This document shows, one piece after another, positions 36,062 through 48,400 of a stretch of DNA of 64,000 bases. Positions within the stretch are counted from its first letter, which is position 1, and each line of letters starts with the position of its first letter. The notes below the pieces were generated by a model, which was not told the DNA's origin, searched no databases, and saw nothing but the letters and a program-made list of their open reading frames with translations. Position numbers and translations under genes: made by a program. Source of the stretch: Cannabis sativa (lineage: Eukaryota > Streptophyta > Magnoliopsida > Rosales > Cannabaceae); assembly GCF_029168945.1 (NCBI RefSeq), contig NC_083607.1, positions 37,991,257 through 38,055,256 on the forward strand, written 5' to 3'.

Positions 36062-39000
36062 CTATGGCATCCTTCCTGGCTTCTCCGAAGTAGACTCGTA
36101 CCCACCCAACTCCTTCTTCTTTGCATGAACAAACAGATCAACACATAACTTCTTACGAGTGAATGCAATGTCCAACTTCTTAGGAATCTTATCAATCAAT
36201 CCATGCGTAAAGAAATGAGCATACTTTATGATAAAAACACCACAATCACTACATCACAAAATAAACCCATAACAATTGTCAGATAACAAAAAATAAACAA
36301 TAACATAGAATCATAATTATAAAAAAAAAAAAAAAACAAAGATAGTTACCTATCCTCTTGTTGTGGCAAATTATCAACCACGACAATATCAAACACATCA
36401 GTATCTTTTTTACCTTGCCAGTGCTTACTACTCCTGTCAATATCTTTTCTCCCCTCATAGAAATTAACATGTGACAGCAAGATAGGAATTATTACAGCAA
36501 ATGCACGAACAAAACTCTCTGAGTTGTTCTTGTACCTCCCAAACCTCATAGAATTTAACACTTTTAAGCATCTCATCTTAATGTCAAGAATACACAATAT
36601 CCAATGAGCAAGAACAATCACGTTAACAGGCATTAGAACGAAATCAAGCTCAGCCCAGGGTTTACTGCATAACATATAAAACCCCGCTATGTATGCAGCT
36701 GCCTTAGAGTCCTTCTTAATCGAATCAACATTTTCACCACTTGCAACAAACTCATTATATAAATCAAAAATTTGAGAAGCAAAGAAGCAATTAGTAGTGT
36801 TACCAGAAATTTTCACAGACTGGTCATACTTTAACTTCTTTCTCAAATAGTAGAAACAAACATCAATATGTTGCAATAAACATAAAATAATCCAAAGTTA
36901 TAAACAAATACACAGAAAAAGTATACAATAAACAAAAATAATATATATAATAACACACTAACCGAGCATGACAAGTTCTTCCCAACAGTAAGCAAATCAT
37001 AGAACCACATCTTATCGTCGATTTGACAAACCACAAAATCCAATGGAACCTTAAGCTTCCTATTACATTAAACCCAATCTTAAACCACTGATCAAAAGAT
37101 TTAGCTTGCACATCATCAATCACATTGAAAAAGCCAAATCCAAAAGCACATGATCCAGGACGTCCACCTTTTAGTTTACCAATACTACCTGAACCAAATT
37201 CTATGGTATACGGACTGTTGTATACAGAACTAGGTTTCCTCTCTCTATTTCCAACTGTAGGAGTTGCTTCCTCCAATTTTATAGATTTTCCCTGGCATTC
37301 AAAACAATTGCAAACAAATAAAATAAGGAAGTGAAAAGAAAAAAAAAACTACCAAATAACATAAATAAAATAAAAAGAAACCTTTTTCAAACTGTCTTCA
37401 TAGGAAACCAAATGATCATTAACAACCTCCATGGCTGATACAGAAAAACTTTCTTGAGAACCATGTTTCTTCTCAACACCAACAACATCAGTCTTAAAAT
37501 ATCATGCAAAAAAAAAAACAAAATATATTTAAACATAGTAAACCAAAATCAATACTCAGAACATAAACAAGAATAACAAAAAAAAAGTAAACAAACCTTG
37601 TCCAACCCATAAGTAGATAAAACATCAGCATTTGTTGCCTCTAATTTATTTAAAGACTTATCCTAAAAACAAAAAATAAAAATAATTAAACATGACAAAA
37701 TGATTCAAAATATAAAATAAACTAAATAAAAAAAGTATACAATAAACAAAAAAATGACAAACCTTTTTAATGCTTCCCTCATAAGCATCAATCTTTTCAT
37801 TTATAATCTCCAAAGCAGACACAGTGATACTATCCTCAGTTCCTTGACTATCAAACAACTTTCCCTTACTAGCAACACCTTCAACATCATTTACACTTGC
37901 ATCTACATCAACTGCTCTACCCTCAACATTATCTTTATTACTCCCATCTGCAACATCTTTTGCTTCTTCAATATTCTTTCCCTCAACATTGTCTTTATTT
38001 GTCCCATCTGAACCAATAGCTTTAACAGCATCACCACCCCCCAAACCCTGTAAATATACAAAACAAAAATAAAGAACATTTGACAGAGACAAAAAACAAC
38101 AGAGTAACAAATCATCTAAATAATGAAAAACTTAAAAATAAATAAACTTGTCTGGTCATCTCCACCATCATCTTCATCCTCCTTAGATTTTTTAACAACA
38201 TCCTTAAAAAGGCCATGATCATCAACAACCTGTTCTTCATCATTCAATTTATCAGTATTCTTTTTTTCTTTAGTAAACCAATCAGGTTTACTAGAAATAA
38301 AACTCATAATATCAAATGAAGGAGCATCATCATTAAAAACCTACAAAAAAAAATAATAAACCCATTAAACAATAAAAACATTAATAAAATAAACAAAAAA
38401 TATTCAATAAACAAAAAACAATATACTAGTTTACAAAACAAAAATAACCTAAGTATATTGAATATTCTCATCGAGTCCAACAGTTTCAATTGCATCTTGA
38501 TTTTTCACATCAAAAACTTCAACATCATTTAAATCATCATTCTTGCAAAAAAAAAAAAAAATCAAAACAACATATGAAAAAAAAAAAGAAACATCAAATA
38601 AACTAATAAATAAACATAATCAAAAAACCAACCTTGCCATCGCTCTCATCAGGACTATCATTTCCATCTTTAGAAATTTTTGCATTTTCAATAGCTTCCT
38701 TCAAGTCATTAAACTTCTATTCCATAAAAAAAACCAAGCTTTCACTGATCTTTGAGTCAATATACGACTGAAGACTTAACTACAACTCCTTGAATCTACC
38801 CTCCAACACCTTATCCAATACTTCAATAGACTCATCAGTCTTCTTTTGCCTAGAAACAAAATCCTTCATCTTACGCATCACACCATCGACATCAAAACCA
38901 CCAGTAAACTCCTTCTGTACACCAGAAGATCCAACTCTATCAACATTAAACTTTGACAATGGAACATCATCAAAGTCATCATCTGACTGTTCTCGGCCAA

Positions 39001-41059
39001 TAAACTCCATTCCAGTAAGGACCAATAAACCATTCCTTTCATTTTCAGTGGGCACAATATGTTTTCCTTTCAGCTAGCAAAACAAAAAAAATAATTAGTT
39101 TAAAAAATATAATAAAAACAACAAATAAACAATTTACAAAATATAAAAAATACCTTATTTGAAGATAGAACTTTCTTCTCAACTTCACTTGAATTTGGAT
39201 TTCCAATACTCTTCCATCTACAAAACCTATATGGTTTACCAGAATCATAGGAACAAAACCTTGCCTTCAAGCACAAAGGAATGGTTTCATACAACCAAAC
39301 CAAGAATGCAAAAGGTAAACCAGGAAGTTTATAAGATCGAGGACCCTTTTCCAAATGTTTCCCTTTAACCTTAACAAGAGGCTTAGAAACACCTTTTCCC
39401 TTCATAACACCCCTCAGACCAATCTTTAAATTGTGCAAAGTTAATTCAAACACTGGTATACCCCATGGGAAACTACCATACTCATCAACCCCAATTATGT
39501 TCAAAATCTCAACAGGAACTTTTTTTGAGTAAACGCTACTAATCAAACAATTAGTAACAAGGTACAAAACAGCCATCTTCACAGCATACTCATCTGACTT
39601 GAAATCACTATACATAAACCTATGCTCAACAGCACTAACAGTCACTGTCTGATCACAAAAATATCGATCAACAAAAGCATTTTCTCTGTGTGTATACTTA
39701 CTCAAATCGGCATCACCAACACACAGTAAACCATAAACAACAGCAAACTCAGCTAAACTGAATCTGAAATTCTCATCACCAAACTTAAACCACATTTCTT
39801 TTTCATTTTTCTGATATACCTCCCTATGTAAGGCATTATGAACTAGTTGAGACTGAAAACCAACAGGATGGCTATCTAAAAAATAACCAAAACAAGTACC
39901 ACGAAACAACTTACGTTGATCTTTAGTCAACTTGGAATTAATATTTTTGACAACAATGTTATCTTGATTATGGAATGACATCACTTTTCCCGGAATCTTT
40001 TCACCAGGCTTGAAATATAAATCCCATTCCTGTAAAAACAAAATGATATACAAAGAAATCCACACATTAAACTAAAAATAAACGTTAAGAAACAACTTCA
40101 CAGTATACAATAATCATTTAAATTTGTAAACCAAAACTTTCCACTGTAAACAAGAAAAAATACACATCAATACCTAAAACACTATAATAAGCCATAAACA
40201 TACAAAAATAAACACAATAAACTTAAACAACCTAATAAACAAAATCGAAAAAAAATTAACAAATAAACTAAAAAACCAATAACAGTAACCTAAAAAAAAT
40301 AATCAAAACCTATAATAAACAAAACAGAAAACATATTTGTAAATCAAAACTTTCCATAGTAAACAAGAAAAATACCCATCAAAAACCTAAAACACAAAAA
40401 TAAACCATAAACATACAAAAATAAACACAATAAACTTAAACATAACCTAAATAAACAAAATCGAAAAAAAAATTAACAAATAAACTAAAAAAACACAGAA
40501 ACAGTAACCTAAAAACAAATAATCAAACCTATAATCAACAAAATAGATTACAATATCATGAAAATAACAAAACATGAACAACACCCAAAAAAATACCAAT
40601 AAAAACCGACTACCATATAAACCAAAAAAATATTACAAACAAACATCAAAAACATTTCAAAACATATAACAATAAACTATAAAATCTAAAAATAAATTAA
40701 ATCCCTAAAAATCGTAAACCAAATACAACCAAATAAAAAATTAAAAATCATAAAAATACCTTCAAATCATTACGAACTTCAACCTCCAAGTCTTCACTAT
40801 CACAATCCTCAGGCAAATCTTCAGCAACTTGCTTCATCTTTTTCACATTTCGAACATCTTCCTTCTTCACTTTCTCAACAACTCTTTTTCTCTTTGTTTG
40901 CAATGCCGAGCCACGGCTACCATCAGATGATCCACCAGATCCACAAAAACGATCAGAATCATCACGATCTCCATCATCAGAAACATTTTCCATTTTCTTC
41001 TTATCAGCAGCTATCTTTACAGAATGCGAAGGAGAAATTGAAGAACGAGTTTTAACCAT
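36062..41059 (-). pseudogene. ULP/SENP-like C48 cysteine protease gene with DUF1985, captured by the MULE
   Basis: Multi-exon gene on the minus strand. Exon 1 (41,059-40,760) encodes a charged, Lys/Asp-rich N-terminus. A large exon (40,029-39,154) encodes the DUF1985 domain (FRGTCFGYFLD, then FSLAEFAVVYGLLCG-like). Several short exons (39,055-37,280) give acidic low-complexity spacers. The C-terminal exons (about 37,276-36,346 and 36,248-36,062) give the Ulp1 C48 domain. The catalytic residues are readable: His in LAHW (36,604-36,606), Asp in ILDIKMR (36,583-36,585), Cys in DCGVF (36,242-36,244). C48 enzymes of this group process or remove SUMO-like peptides; activity here is unproven. Decay: two stops in the 38,700-38,780 exon and an apparent frameshift near 37,060. 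The element may have carried a working relative. Confidence 0.8.
40126..40545 (-). repeat. Direct duplication of ~210 bp in the first intron of the ULP-like gene
   Basis: The block beginning TGTAAACCAAAACTTTCC at 40,126 repeats from about 40,340 with minor changes (shared strings include ATAAACACAATAAACTTAAAC). It is A-rich, non-coding and simple in make-up. It lies between exon 1 and the DUF1985 exon. Confidence 0.75.
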
Positions 41060-41074
41060 TTTTTAGGTTTACAG

Positions 41075-42982
41075 TGTTGGGTTTTATGCCCTAAATAAAA
41101 CTCATTTCAATATAATCAGATTTACTTATTAATATAGATCAGAAATAACATTTAATGTTGCATGGTTCACATGATTTATTTCATGATTATATGTACATAA
41201 TGTATAAATTCATCTGAAACCCTTTTCACATACTTGATCCTGTTTATTGTGCTGTCAACACATTGGAAAGTAAACATGACTATGTGAATAAAGTTTCCTA
41301 GATTTATCAGACATAGGGTTTTATTGATATGATAATCTACAACAAGAGTTTACTTGCATTTGGAGAAATGTTATGTTCTTTCCAGAACATTGGTTAAAGT
41401 AAAGCTCAGGTTGGATGCATGGAGTATGCATCGGAAGGGACCGATATTGAACTTTGACTTAGATATATTAAACTTACCGTAATATCTATTCAAGTCAATA
41501 TCGCCTAGTTGATCCTAGATCAAATGATCTTAATCCTGATATGATTAGGCTCAATCTTGAATAGCTATTCGTGTTCTTTGATTTGTTAGTTAAGCCTACT
41601 TTTAGGTCAGGGTGATACGTACATTTTGGGAACACGGTAGTGCAATTGAGTGGGAGCGCTATCATAAACATGGAATCTATAGCTTCTATCTGGCGAATAG
41701 TAAGCAAAGGATGATCTCCTTCGAGCATGACCAAACGAACATAAATGGTGGAGTACTCATTTCACATAAGCTGAAATATCATTTATACGGGGTCAAGTGT
41801 TTTAAGGATAAAATACATTGTAGGGTGTAACGGTAATCTAATCCCTTTACAGTGTAGATCATTCATATGGAGGATCATTGATCACATTAGGATTATAACA
41901 ATGGATAACTAATAATGCGTCTATATGGTGGAACATATAGAGCATTCTATATACTAAGAGTGCAATTCTAAGTTCTATGCGTGGATTCAACGAAGAATTA
42001 ATAAGTTAGTGAATTTTAGTGCTAAATTCTTGATCTACTTATTGGAAGCTCGGTTATATAGACCCATGGTCCCCGCGCTAGTTGAGATAATATTGCTTGG
42101 AAGACTCCTGTAATTGGTTTTGATTAATCAATTATAATTCTCAAATTAGACTATGTCTATTTGTGAATTTTTCACTAAGTAAGGGCAAAATTGTAAAGAA
42201 AGAGTTTTAGGGGCATATTTGTTAATTATGATACTTTGTATGGTTCAATTAATAAATATGATAAATGACAATATTATTTAATAATTATTTGTAGTTATTA
42301 AATAGTTAGAATTGGCATTTAAATGGTTGAATTAGAAAATTGGCGTTTTTGAGAAAATCAGATGCATAAAAGATAAAACTGCAAAATTGCAAAAAGTGAG
42401 GCCCAAATCCACTGTGTAGGGCCGGCCACTTTTGTAGGGTTTTTCCCTCTGATATTTTCATTATTTTAATGCCAAATAATTCAAACCTAACCCTAGTGGA
42501 ATGCTATAAATAGATAGTGAAGGCTTCAGGAAATTTACACTAAATTTCTACACTTTTCTTCTGACACTTCTGATTCAGAAAAACCTGAGCCTTCTCTCTC
42601 CCTATCTTTGGCCGAACCCACTTTCTCTTTCTTCTTCCTTCAATTTCGAAATCCTTAGTGTATGAGTAGTGCCCACACACAGCAAGTGATACCTCAATCA
42701 TAGTGAGGAAGATCGTGAAGAAAGACTTTCAGCAAGAAGGAGTTTCAGCATCAAAGATTCAGAGAAAGAGATTCAGGTTCAGATATTGATAATGCTCTGC
42801 TACAGAAAGGAATCAAGGGCTAGATATCTGAACGGAAGGAGTCATTATATTCCGCTGCACCCAATGTAAGGTTTCCTAAACTTTATATGTGTTTATTTCA
42901 TCGTTTTAGAAAGTTCATATTTAGGGTGTTAATCAACATACTTGTGAGTAGATCTAAGATCCTGGTAAAATAAATTCCAACA
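41075..42982 (+). mobile_element. Solo LTR G, inserted 15 bp upstream of the ULP-like start codon
   Basis: A 1,908-bp copia-family LTR with duplication TACAG (41,070-41,074 and 42,983-42,987). It is in the opposite orientation to the ULP-like gene and lies in its 5' untranslated region, moving the gene's own TATA box about 2 kb away from the ATG. TATA-like CTATAAATAG of the LTR is at 42,504-42,513. Confidence 0.95.
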
Positions 42983-43148
42983 TACAGATGATAAGAACAA
43001 GGCAATAAACGAAAATGATGCACTCAAACACTCTTACTAACACGAAAATAAACCACCCCAAGAAGATGAAACCCTAACCCATATACTCTGCATAAAAGGA
43101 AAACAGAGCAACAAAAACTCAAACTGTATATTTATAAACAAACTTTAC

Positions 43149-43158
43149 CTATTTATAC
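43149..43158 (-). promoter_or_regulatory. TATA box for the MULE ULP-like gene
   Basis: GTATAAATAG on the minus strand, 2.1 kb upstream of the ATG now but only about 180 bp upstream if solo LTR G is removed. This mirrors the transposase promoter at the other end of the element. Confidence 0.45.
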
Positions 43159-43499
43159 AAACACTTAAAAAACCATAAAAATGGTAAAATATAATATAAA
43201 AATAAAAGAAAATGATGATTATAAACCTTTAAAACCGTCCATAATTTGAATTACAAATGCAAAAAAAGAGGTGCGTGAACAGTTGAAGTCTGCAAAAAAT
43301 GGAAGACGTGAAGGACGTGATGTGATGACGTCATCACACATCACACACGTCCCATTCAGTTTTTTTAAAAAAAATTAAAAAAAAGTGAATTAATTTGATA
43401 ACGGTACCCAAAACGGTACACTTTGATATATAAATGACAGCACCATATTTTTGTAAAAAGAATAAAATTAAAGTACTGGAATGTAAATTTTCCTTCTTT

Positions 43500-44219
43500 C
43501 TTTCTAATATATATATATATATATGAAAAAAAATCAGCAATGAAAGAAAAAAAAAATTTGTGCTTGCAACTAAGTTTGGGGTGTTCCCCCCATTGTTGTT
43601 AAAAAAAAAAAAAAGAGAATAAACATAGCAAGAGAAGTATATTCCAATACCAAGTACTTGTGAGTATAATGAGTTAGGGAAGTGAGTTAAAAAAAATCAT
43701 AAGGAAGAGGCTCGGTTTTTGACAAGTGAAGTAGTTAGGTGTTGAGCTAGCTTAAATACATCCTTTACCATACCCTAACCCAAGCCTAATGTTACAAGCT
43801 TAGTAAAGTCCTATTGATCAAGGGGATAAGTTTAGACTACATTAGTGGAGAGGAGTGCACTAATCCAACTTATGGAGCTTTAATGAATGAAAAAAAAAGT
43901 TTAAGGTAGTTGTAGAGAGGTTCAAAGCGTTGGTGGGATATATTTGTATAAATTGTTGATTAGGTGACTTTTGGGAGGTATTAATGTTATCCAATGAGAA
44001 AACTTTAAAGGGGCAGAATATAAAGTTACGTCAAGCACATCTTTTCCATTCCACTTGATCCCATTTTTCTGAGAGCGTCAATGTTCGCTAGGCCAACTTG
44101 AATTTCTATAGAATCTCTCATTTGTCTTGTGTGTTGAGTCTTTGTGTAAAATTTGTTGTTGTGTTTTATTTTTGTGTTGCCATTGCTCGAGGACGAGCAA
44201 GATTCTAAGTTTGGGGTAT
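43500..44219 (+). mobile_element. Athila-like 3' spacer after the MULE, with polypurine tract
   Basis: Non-coding. It begins with a (TA)n run (43,508-43,524), then AACTAAGTTTGGGGTGTTCCCC. Just before the LTR is CTCGAGGACGAGCAAGATT followed by CTAAGTTTGGGGTAT, the typical end of an Athila-type internal region and its plus-strand primer site. Confidence 0.65.
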
Positions 44220-45760
44220 TGATAACTCTAAGATTTACAGTTATTTTGATATCTTTAAACTTGAATTTTAAGCTAAATAATAGAGTAATTAGCGTCTATA
44301 TTATGTAATTGTGTTTAGTTTGTTGTGTCTTTGTAATAAATGGAAGTGTGTGTGTTAGTAAGTGTTAAATAGACTTATGTTGTTGTTTTTATGTGTATTA
44401 AGCAGAAAAAATACAAAAATAGGTATTTGGAAATGTTTGGGACAAGGAGGAAAAGGAGCAGAAAAAGGCTTATTGCTGACTGGCATTGCTATAGCAATCA
44501 TTGCGTAGCAATTTGTCAGCCTAGTAAGTGTATTTTGGCAGAAAGTCCAGCTGGCATTAATGAAGAAAAAAAAGGAGCTGAGGTGGCGAAAATGTGGCCA
44601 ATGACTCAACTAATATGTGGAAAATGAAGGGCAAGTGCACCATGACTTGGATTTCCAATTAGGGTAAACTTTAGTACCCTAATTGGGGAGCAAAATAGGA
44701 AGAGGATAAATGGAAAAGGGTGGCTGCACTTGAAGGGAGGCAGTAGGAAATTTTTCAGAGAGAAAAGAAGTACAGAAAAAGAAAGGAAGGAAAGGAAGAG
44801 AGTACAAAGACTACAAGAAGAAGGAGAAGAAGGCAACCTCAAAAGAGAAGATTTGAGCTCACCACTCATTTCTCTTGCTCTCCTCTTCCATTTTGTATCA
44901 CTTTCTACTCTTTATTATTTTCTTAAACTCCATGAACATGTCATTTTCTGATTTTGAATTTTTAATTTCAACTATGAACTAAAATCTTTGAGATTTGGGT
45001 AGTTATGAACCCTTGTATGGACTAGTGCTTTAACTTGCAATGATTGAGTAATCCTGTCTTTGTTCAATTAGTTGTGATGAAATGTTGATTGAATGTTAAT
45101 TTTTGGCCAGCTTTAACATTTAGCAAGCTAAATCTTACTTGGAAAAGTAAGACCTAGTTGAACCCCTCTAATTGATGCATGATTTTTACCTTTTTTTTTT
45201 TGGTATTAATTAGTAGTGAAATAGGCATATTTTGCTACCATGCATAACTAAAGCTTTGATGCTTTATTGGACTACTTGTGATCTAATCTGATGTAGGAAT
45301 GCATTGTTGAGATTATGAATGGTTTATTGCAAGTTTTGGAAAAAGCTTGCTGTTTTTTTTTTTTTTTTGAAATCGGTTAACTCTGCCGGGATTGCTGAGT
45401 CATTGCTGGGTCATTGCTGTATCAACTGGGACATACTAGTGAAAATTAACCACCCAAGTCTATTTTCCAAATCTGAAATTATCACCACTTTAATTACTTT
45501 TAGCTTCTTATTTTTAGTTTATTTAGTTTAAAATATTATTTCTCCAGTTTAGAATTAAGGTTAAGAATTTTTTTTCTCTTGAATTAATTACTTACTTTGC
45601 ATTATTGTTATTTAAAATTTTTGAATTGCTTTTAGTTGATTTTGCATTATTTAGTAAAAAGTTCCTGTGGAGACGAACTTTGATTACTTATCATTGTATT
45701 ACTTGTTTGTGATTGTGTACACTTGCGCAATTATAAATCAATTTAATTTTCACAACAACA
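44220..45760 (+). repeat. 3' LTR of the Athila-like Ty3 element
   Basis: It starts TGATAACTC right after the polypurine tract and ends ACAACA at 45,757 or 45,760. Near the end GTTCCTGTGGAGACGAAC (45,660-45,678) and CACTTGCGCAATTATAAAT resemble Athila-type LTR 3' ends. The partner 5' LTR is not in the window (presumably to the left), so the target duplication cannot be checked. Frames of 70-87 codons inside it look accidental. Confidence 0.7.
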
Positions 45761-46905
45761 TACCTTTGATAATATTTGTTTTTTGCCTTATTTTTGCCTT
45801 TTGGTAGAAAAAATTAGTGTTCTGGTCTCCTTCTTGTAGCCATTGTATTCTAGACCTTTGTTTCCAGTACACTTCCTCTTTAAATAGCAAATCATTCAAT
45901 TTTTCTTCCAATTCTCCCAATTCCTTTGAATATGTTGAAAATTCTTGAAGATTATGCAACTTTGCAATCTGGTCATGAGTCTCCTTAATTTTCTCAGTTG
46001 AAAAACCAAATTTAACATGACTCCATAAAGAGAGATTGGTGGAGCATCTTTGAATGTTACAGCTAATAACACTTATAGATGATGTCGAGGAGGAAGACCG
46101 ATTTTCCTTGATGATGCTTTGGCATTCAGATTCCTTAGCCCACATATTTTCAAATCGAAACAGTGATATTTTCCTCATAATCTTCAAGGAATTATCTGTT
46201 CTTTCTTGCATATTTACTATTAAAGCTCTATGATCTGAATGATAATAATCCAAATGGGTTAAAGTGTTTATGGGAAACATCTAAGTCCATACTTCATTTA
46301 CCATTACCCAATCTAATCTTTCTTGAATTAGACCTCCATTTGTATTTTTGGCCCAAGTAAAACGCTCTCTCCTAAAAGGTAAAGGATGTAGAGCACACAA
46401 TTTTAATATATTTTGAAAAGCTTCCATTTGTGAAGGTCTTCTCATGTTCCCTCCTTCCTTATCTTGATTAGTTAAGATTTCATTGAAATCCCCAACTACC
46501 ATCCATGGTCCAGTAGCCACTATTCTGAGGCGTTCGAGCAATTGCCATGTATTATGTCTATTAGAGACCTTAGGATCCCCAAAGAATCCACAAAAATGCC
46601 ATGCCAACACTTGACTTCCCAGCCGTATAAAACAACTAATATTATTGGAAGAGGATTTTATATTTGAGATTTCAACGTTCTCTTTCCATAGTAACATTCA
46701 TCCCCCGCTTAGACCATTTCGTGGCACTTCATATCCCTCCTCAAAACCAAGACATTTTTTCATGGATTCTAGTTTTCCTTCTGCTAATTTAGTCTCCATA
46801 AAGAAGATGATATCTATTTTATGATATTTCAACAATAATTTTGTTTGTCGTAAAGCTACATCTCCATTAAGTCCTCTTACATTCTAACTGACTATAGCAA
46901 TAACC
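45761..46905 (-). pseudogene. L1-type LINE ORF2, endonuclease part, broken
   Basis: The N-terminal AP-endonuclease-like domain of a plant L1 ORF2, which nicks target DNA. On the minus strand it reads VRGLNGDVALRQTKLL near 46,890, IDIIFFMETKL, then WHFCGFFGDP, VVGDFNEIL (46,480-46,505) and YYHSDHRALIV (46,212-46,245), all endonuclease signatures. The linker before reverse transcriptase follows (WLQEGDQNTNFFY near 45,800-45,840). In-frame stops lie near 46,887 (Trp expected), 46,698 and 46,281. The protein ends abruptly at the Athila-like LTR, so the reverse transcriptase part is missing. It forms one LINE with ORF1 at 51,782-52,988. Confidence 0.85.
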
Positions 46906-47014
46906 TACTTAACATTCAAAAGCAAAATCTAATATTAAGATTTTTTTTGTTTTAAAATTAGATGGTTATTAAAATTTGTGATTGCTCCTGACTAAGATTT
47001 TTGATTAAAATAAT
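46906..47014 (-). other. LINE sequence upstream of ORF2
   Basis: Short AT-rich piece between the ORF2 start and the 3-kb solo LTR. Its last 5 bp (ATAAT, 47,010-47,014) are the target duplication. Confidence 0.5.
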
Positions 47015-47464
47015 TGTAACGCCCTAAATAATTAGGCACGCTACCTAAGATACTTACGATACCCTAATCCCCTAAACAGGATTACTAATAAAATTAGCAC
47101 AAAATTTAAACTTTAATCATAAACAGAATGAAAATAAAACTTGTAATAATTTAAACTTTACAATCTAAAAGTTACAGAAGTTGGGATCCCAAAAAATATT
47201 TACAAAAAATTATTACAAGTCCTTTTCTTTCAACCGGCCTAAGCGGCAAAACAGAGTCTCAAAAATACAACACAGGTAGACCCCAACCCGCTTGGTCTGA
47301 TATGGCCCGGACATGTACATTCTTTGTCCAGCTCCTGCACTCATGATTGATCAGCAATAATCTTACCCTTTCCTGCACAGTAGAGCACCCGTGAGCCAAG
47401 CCCAGCAAGACAGTATAAAATATCAATAACATGTTTATCATACTATATAAACAATAATGCAAAT

Positions 47465-47925
47465 CTCATATGCCTGTGTGTTACAGACCTGCATGTTACG
47501 CTCACACGCCTATTTATGTCTACATGGCATAGACCTACGTGTTGCGCTCACACGTCTAAATACAATAAGGCCTTAGAACAGTTCATCTCAGTTCTGGTTA
47601 CCGAGTCTAACCTGATTATGCCTTGAAAGCATAACCCTTAATCTCAATATATATTTATCACATAATTAATGGTGCCACTGCACTATTTGTCTATTTGCTA
47701 TAGACCTGCGTGTTACGCTCACACGCCTATATATGTCTATTTGGCATGGACCTACGTGTTGCTCTCACACGTCTATATATGTCTATATGGCATAGACCTA
47801 CGTGTTGCTCTCACACGTCTATTTACATTAAGGCCTTAGTAAGGTTTATCTCGGTTATAATTACCGAGTCTAACCTGGTTATGCCTTGCTCCCATAACCC
47901 TATTCATATATATTTACGTAATCCA
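47465..47925. repeat. Tandem/dispersed ~47-bp hairpin repeat inside the 3-kb LTR
   Basis: Units of the form CATAGACCTACGTGTTGCTCTC + ACACGTCTATATATGTC occur five or more times (47,483; 47,530; 47,700; 47,745; 47,792). Each carries the palindrome ACGTGT..ACACGT. Around them a longer unit with CCGAGTCTAACCTGGTTATGCC repeats near 47,603, 47,865 and 47,965. Confidence 0.8.
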
Positions 47926-48049
47926 GACATTACGTTCTTTCAGTGGTTTATCCTAGTAATATACTAGGTCTAACCAAGTTATGTCTTATGCACTTAACTC
48001 TTGGCATATATATATATATGCATTCAATAGATTTCAAAGCATATAGAAT

Positions 48050-48400
48050 CTTAGGGTAATAACCCTAACTTGCATACTAAATACTCATTCCTACAACATA
48101 TTACGGTATGCCTGAAATAACATTTATTGAGGGTAATAACCCTAACTTATGGCTTCATTTAATTAACAACATAACCATACATTATTGCTTCCTTACTTTC
48201 ATAATATTCTAGGGTAATAATCCTAGACCACATTAAAATTAACTCAAGGTACTAGTTTACCGAGTCTTGCTTAATCATGCCTTAGACGCATAATTCTTTA
48301 TTCCAACATATTTATCATGGTATAACATTTAACATCTTTTAACTACTAGGGTAATAACCCTAGACCAAACAACCGCTCATTTTAGGGTAATAATCCTAAT
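48050..48400. repeat. Repeated AGGGTAATAACCCTA palindromes
   Basis: Short inverted units AGGGTAATAACCCTA (or AATCCTA) recur at about 48,053, 48,132, 48,212, 48,349 and 48,384. Each is self-complementary apart from the centre. Confidence 0.75.

Larger units (their letters stand above)
30200..43450. mobile_element. Kaonashi-type MULE carrying transposase and ULP-like protease genes
   Basis: Two convergent genes, a MuDR-like transposase (plus) and a ULP/C48 protease (minus), lie inside the Athila-like body, each with a TATA box near an element end (30,391 and 43,149). That is the layout of ULP-carrying MULEs (Kaonashi elements in Arabidopsis and other plants). Ends are approximate: I found no long terminal inverted repeat and no convincing 9-bp duplication, so it may be a non-TIR MULE. 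Two copia solo LTRs (F, G) are nested in it; removing them leaves about 9.4 kb. Confidence 0.75.

Noticed and set aside
30180..43530. Terminal inverted repeats and a 9-bp duplication for the MULE
   Set aside because: Candidates such as TATATAAA near 30,232 and 43,427 and the partly similar TACCGT strings near both ends do not give a matched repeat plus duplication. The (TA)n runs at both ends make chance matches likely.
44606..44869. 87-codon and other short frames in the Athila-like LTR
   Set aside because: Low-complexity Ser/Leu/Phe-rich frames complementary to A/G-rich LTR DNA; no family resemblance.
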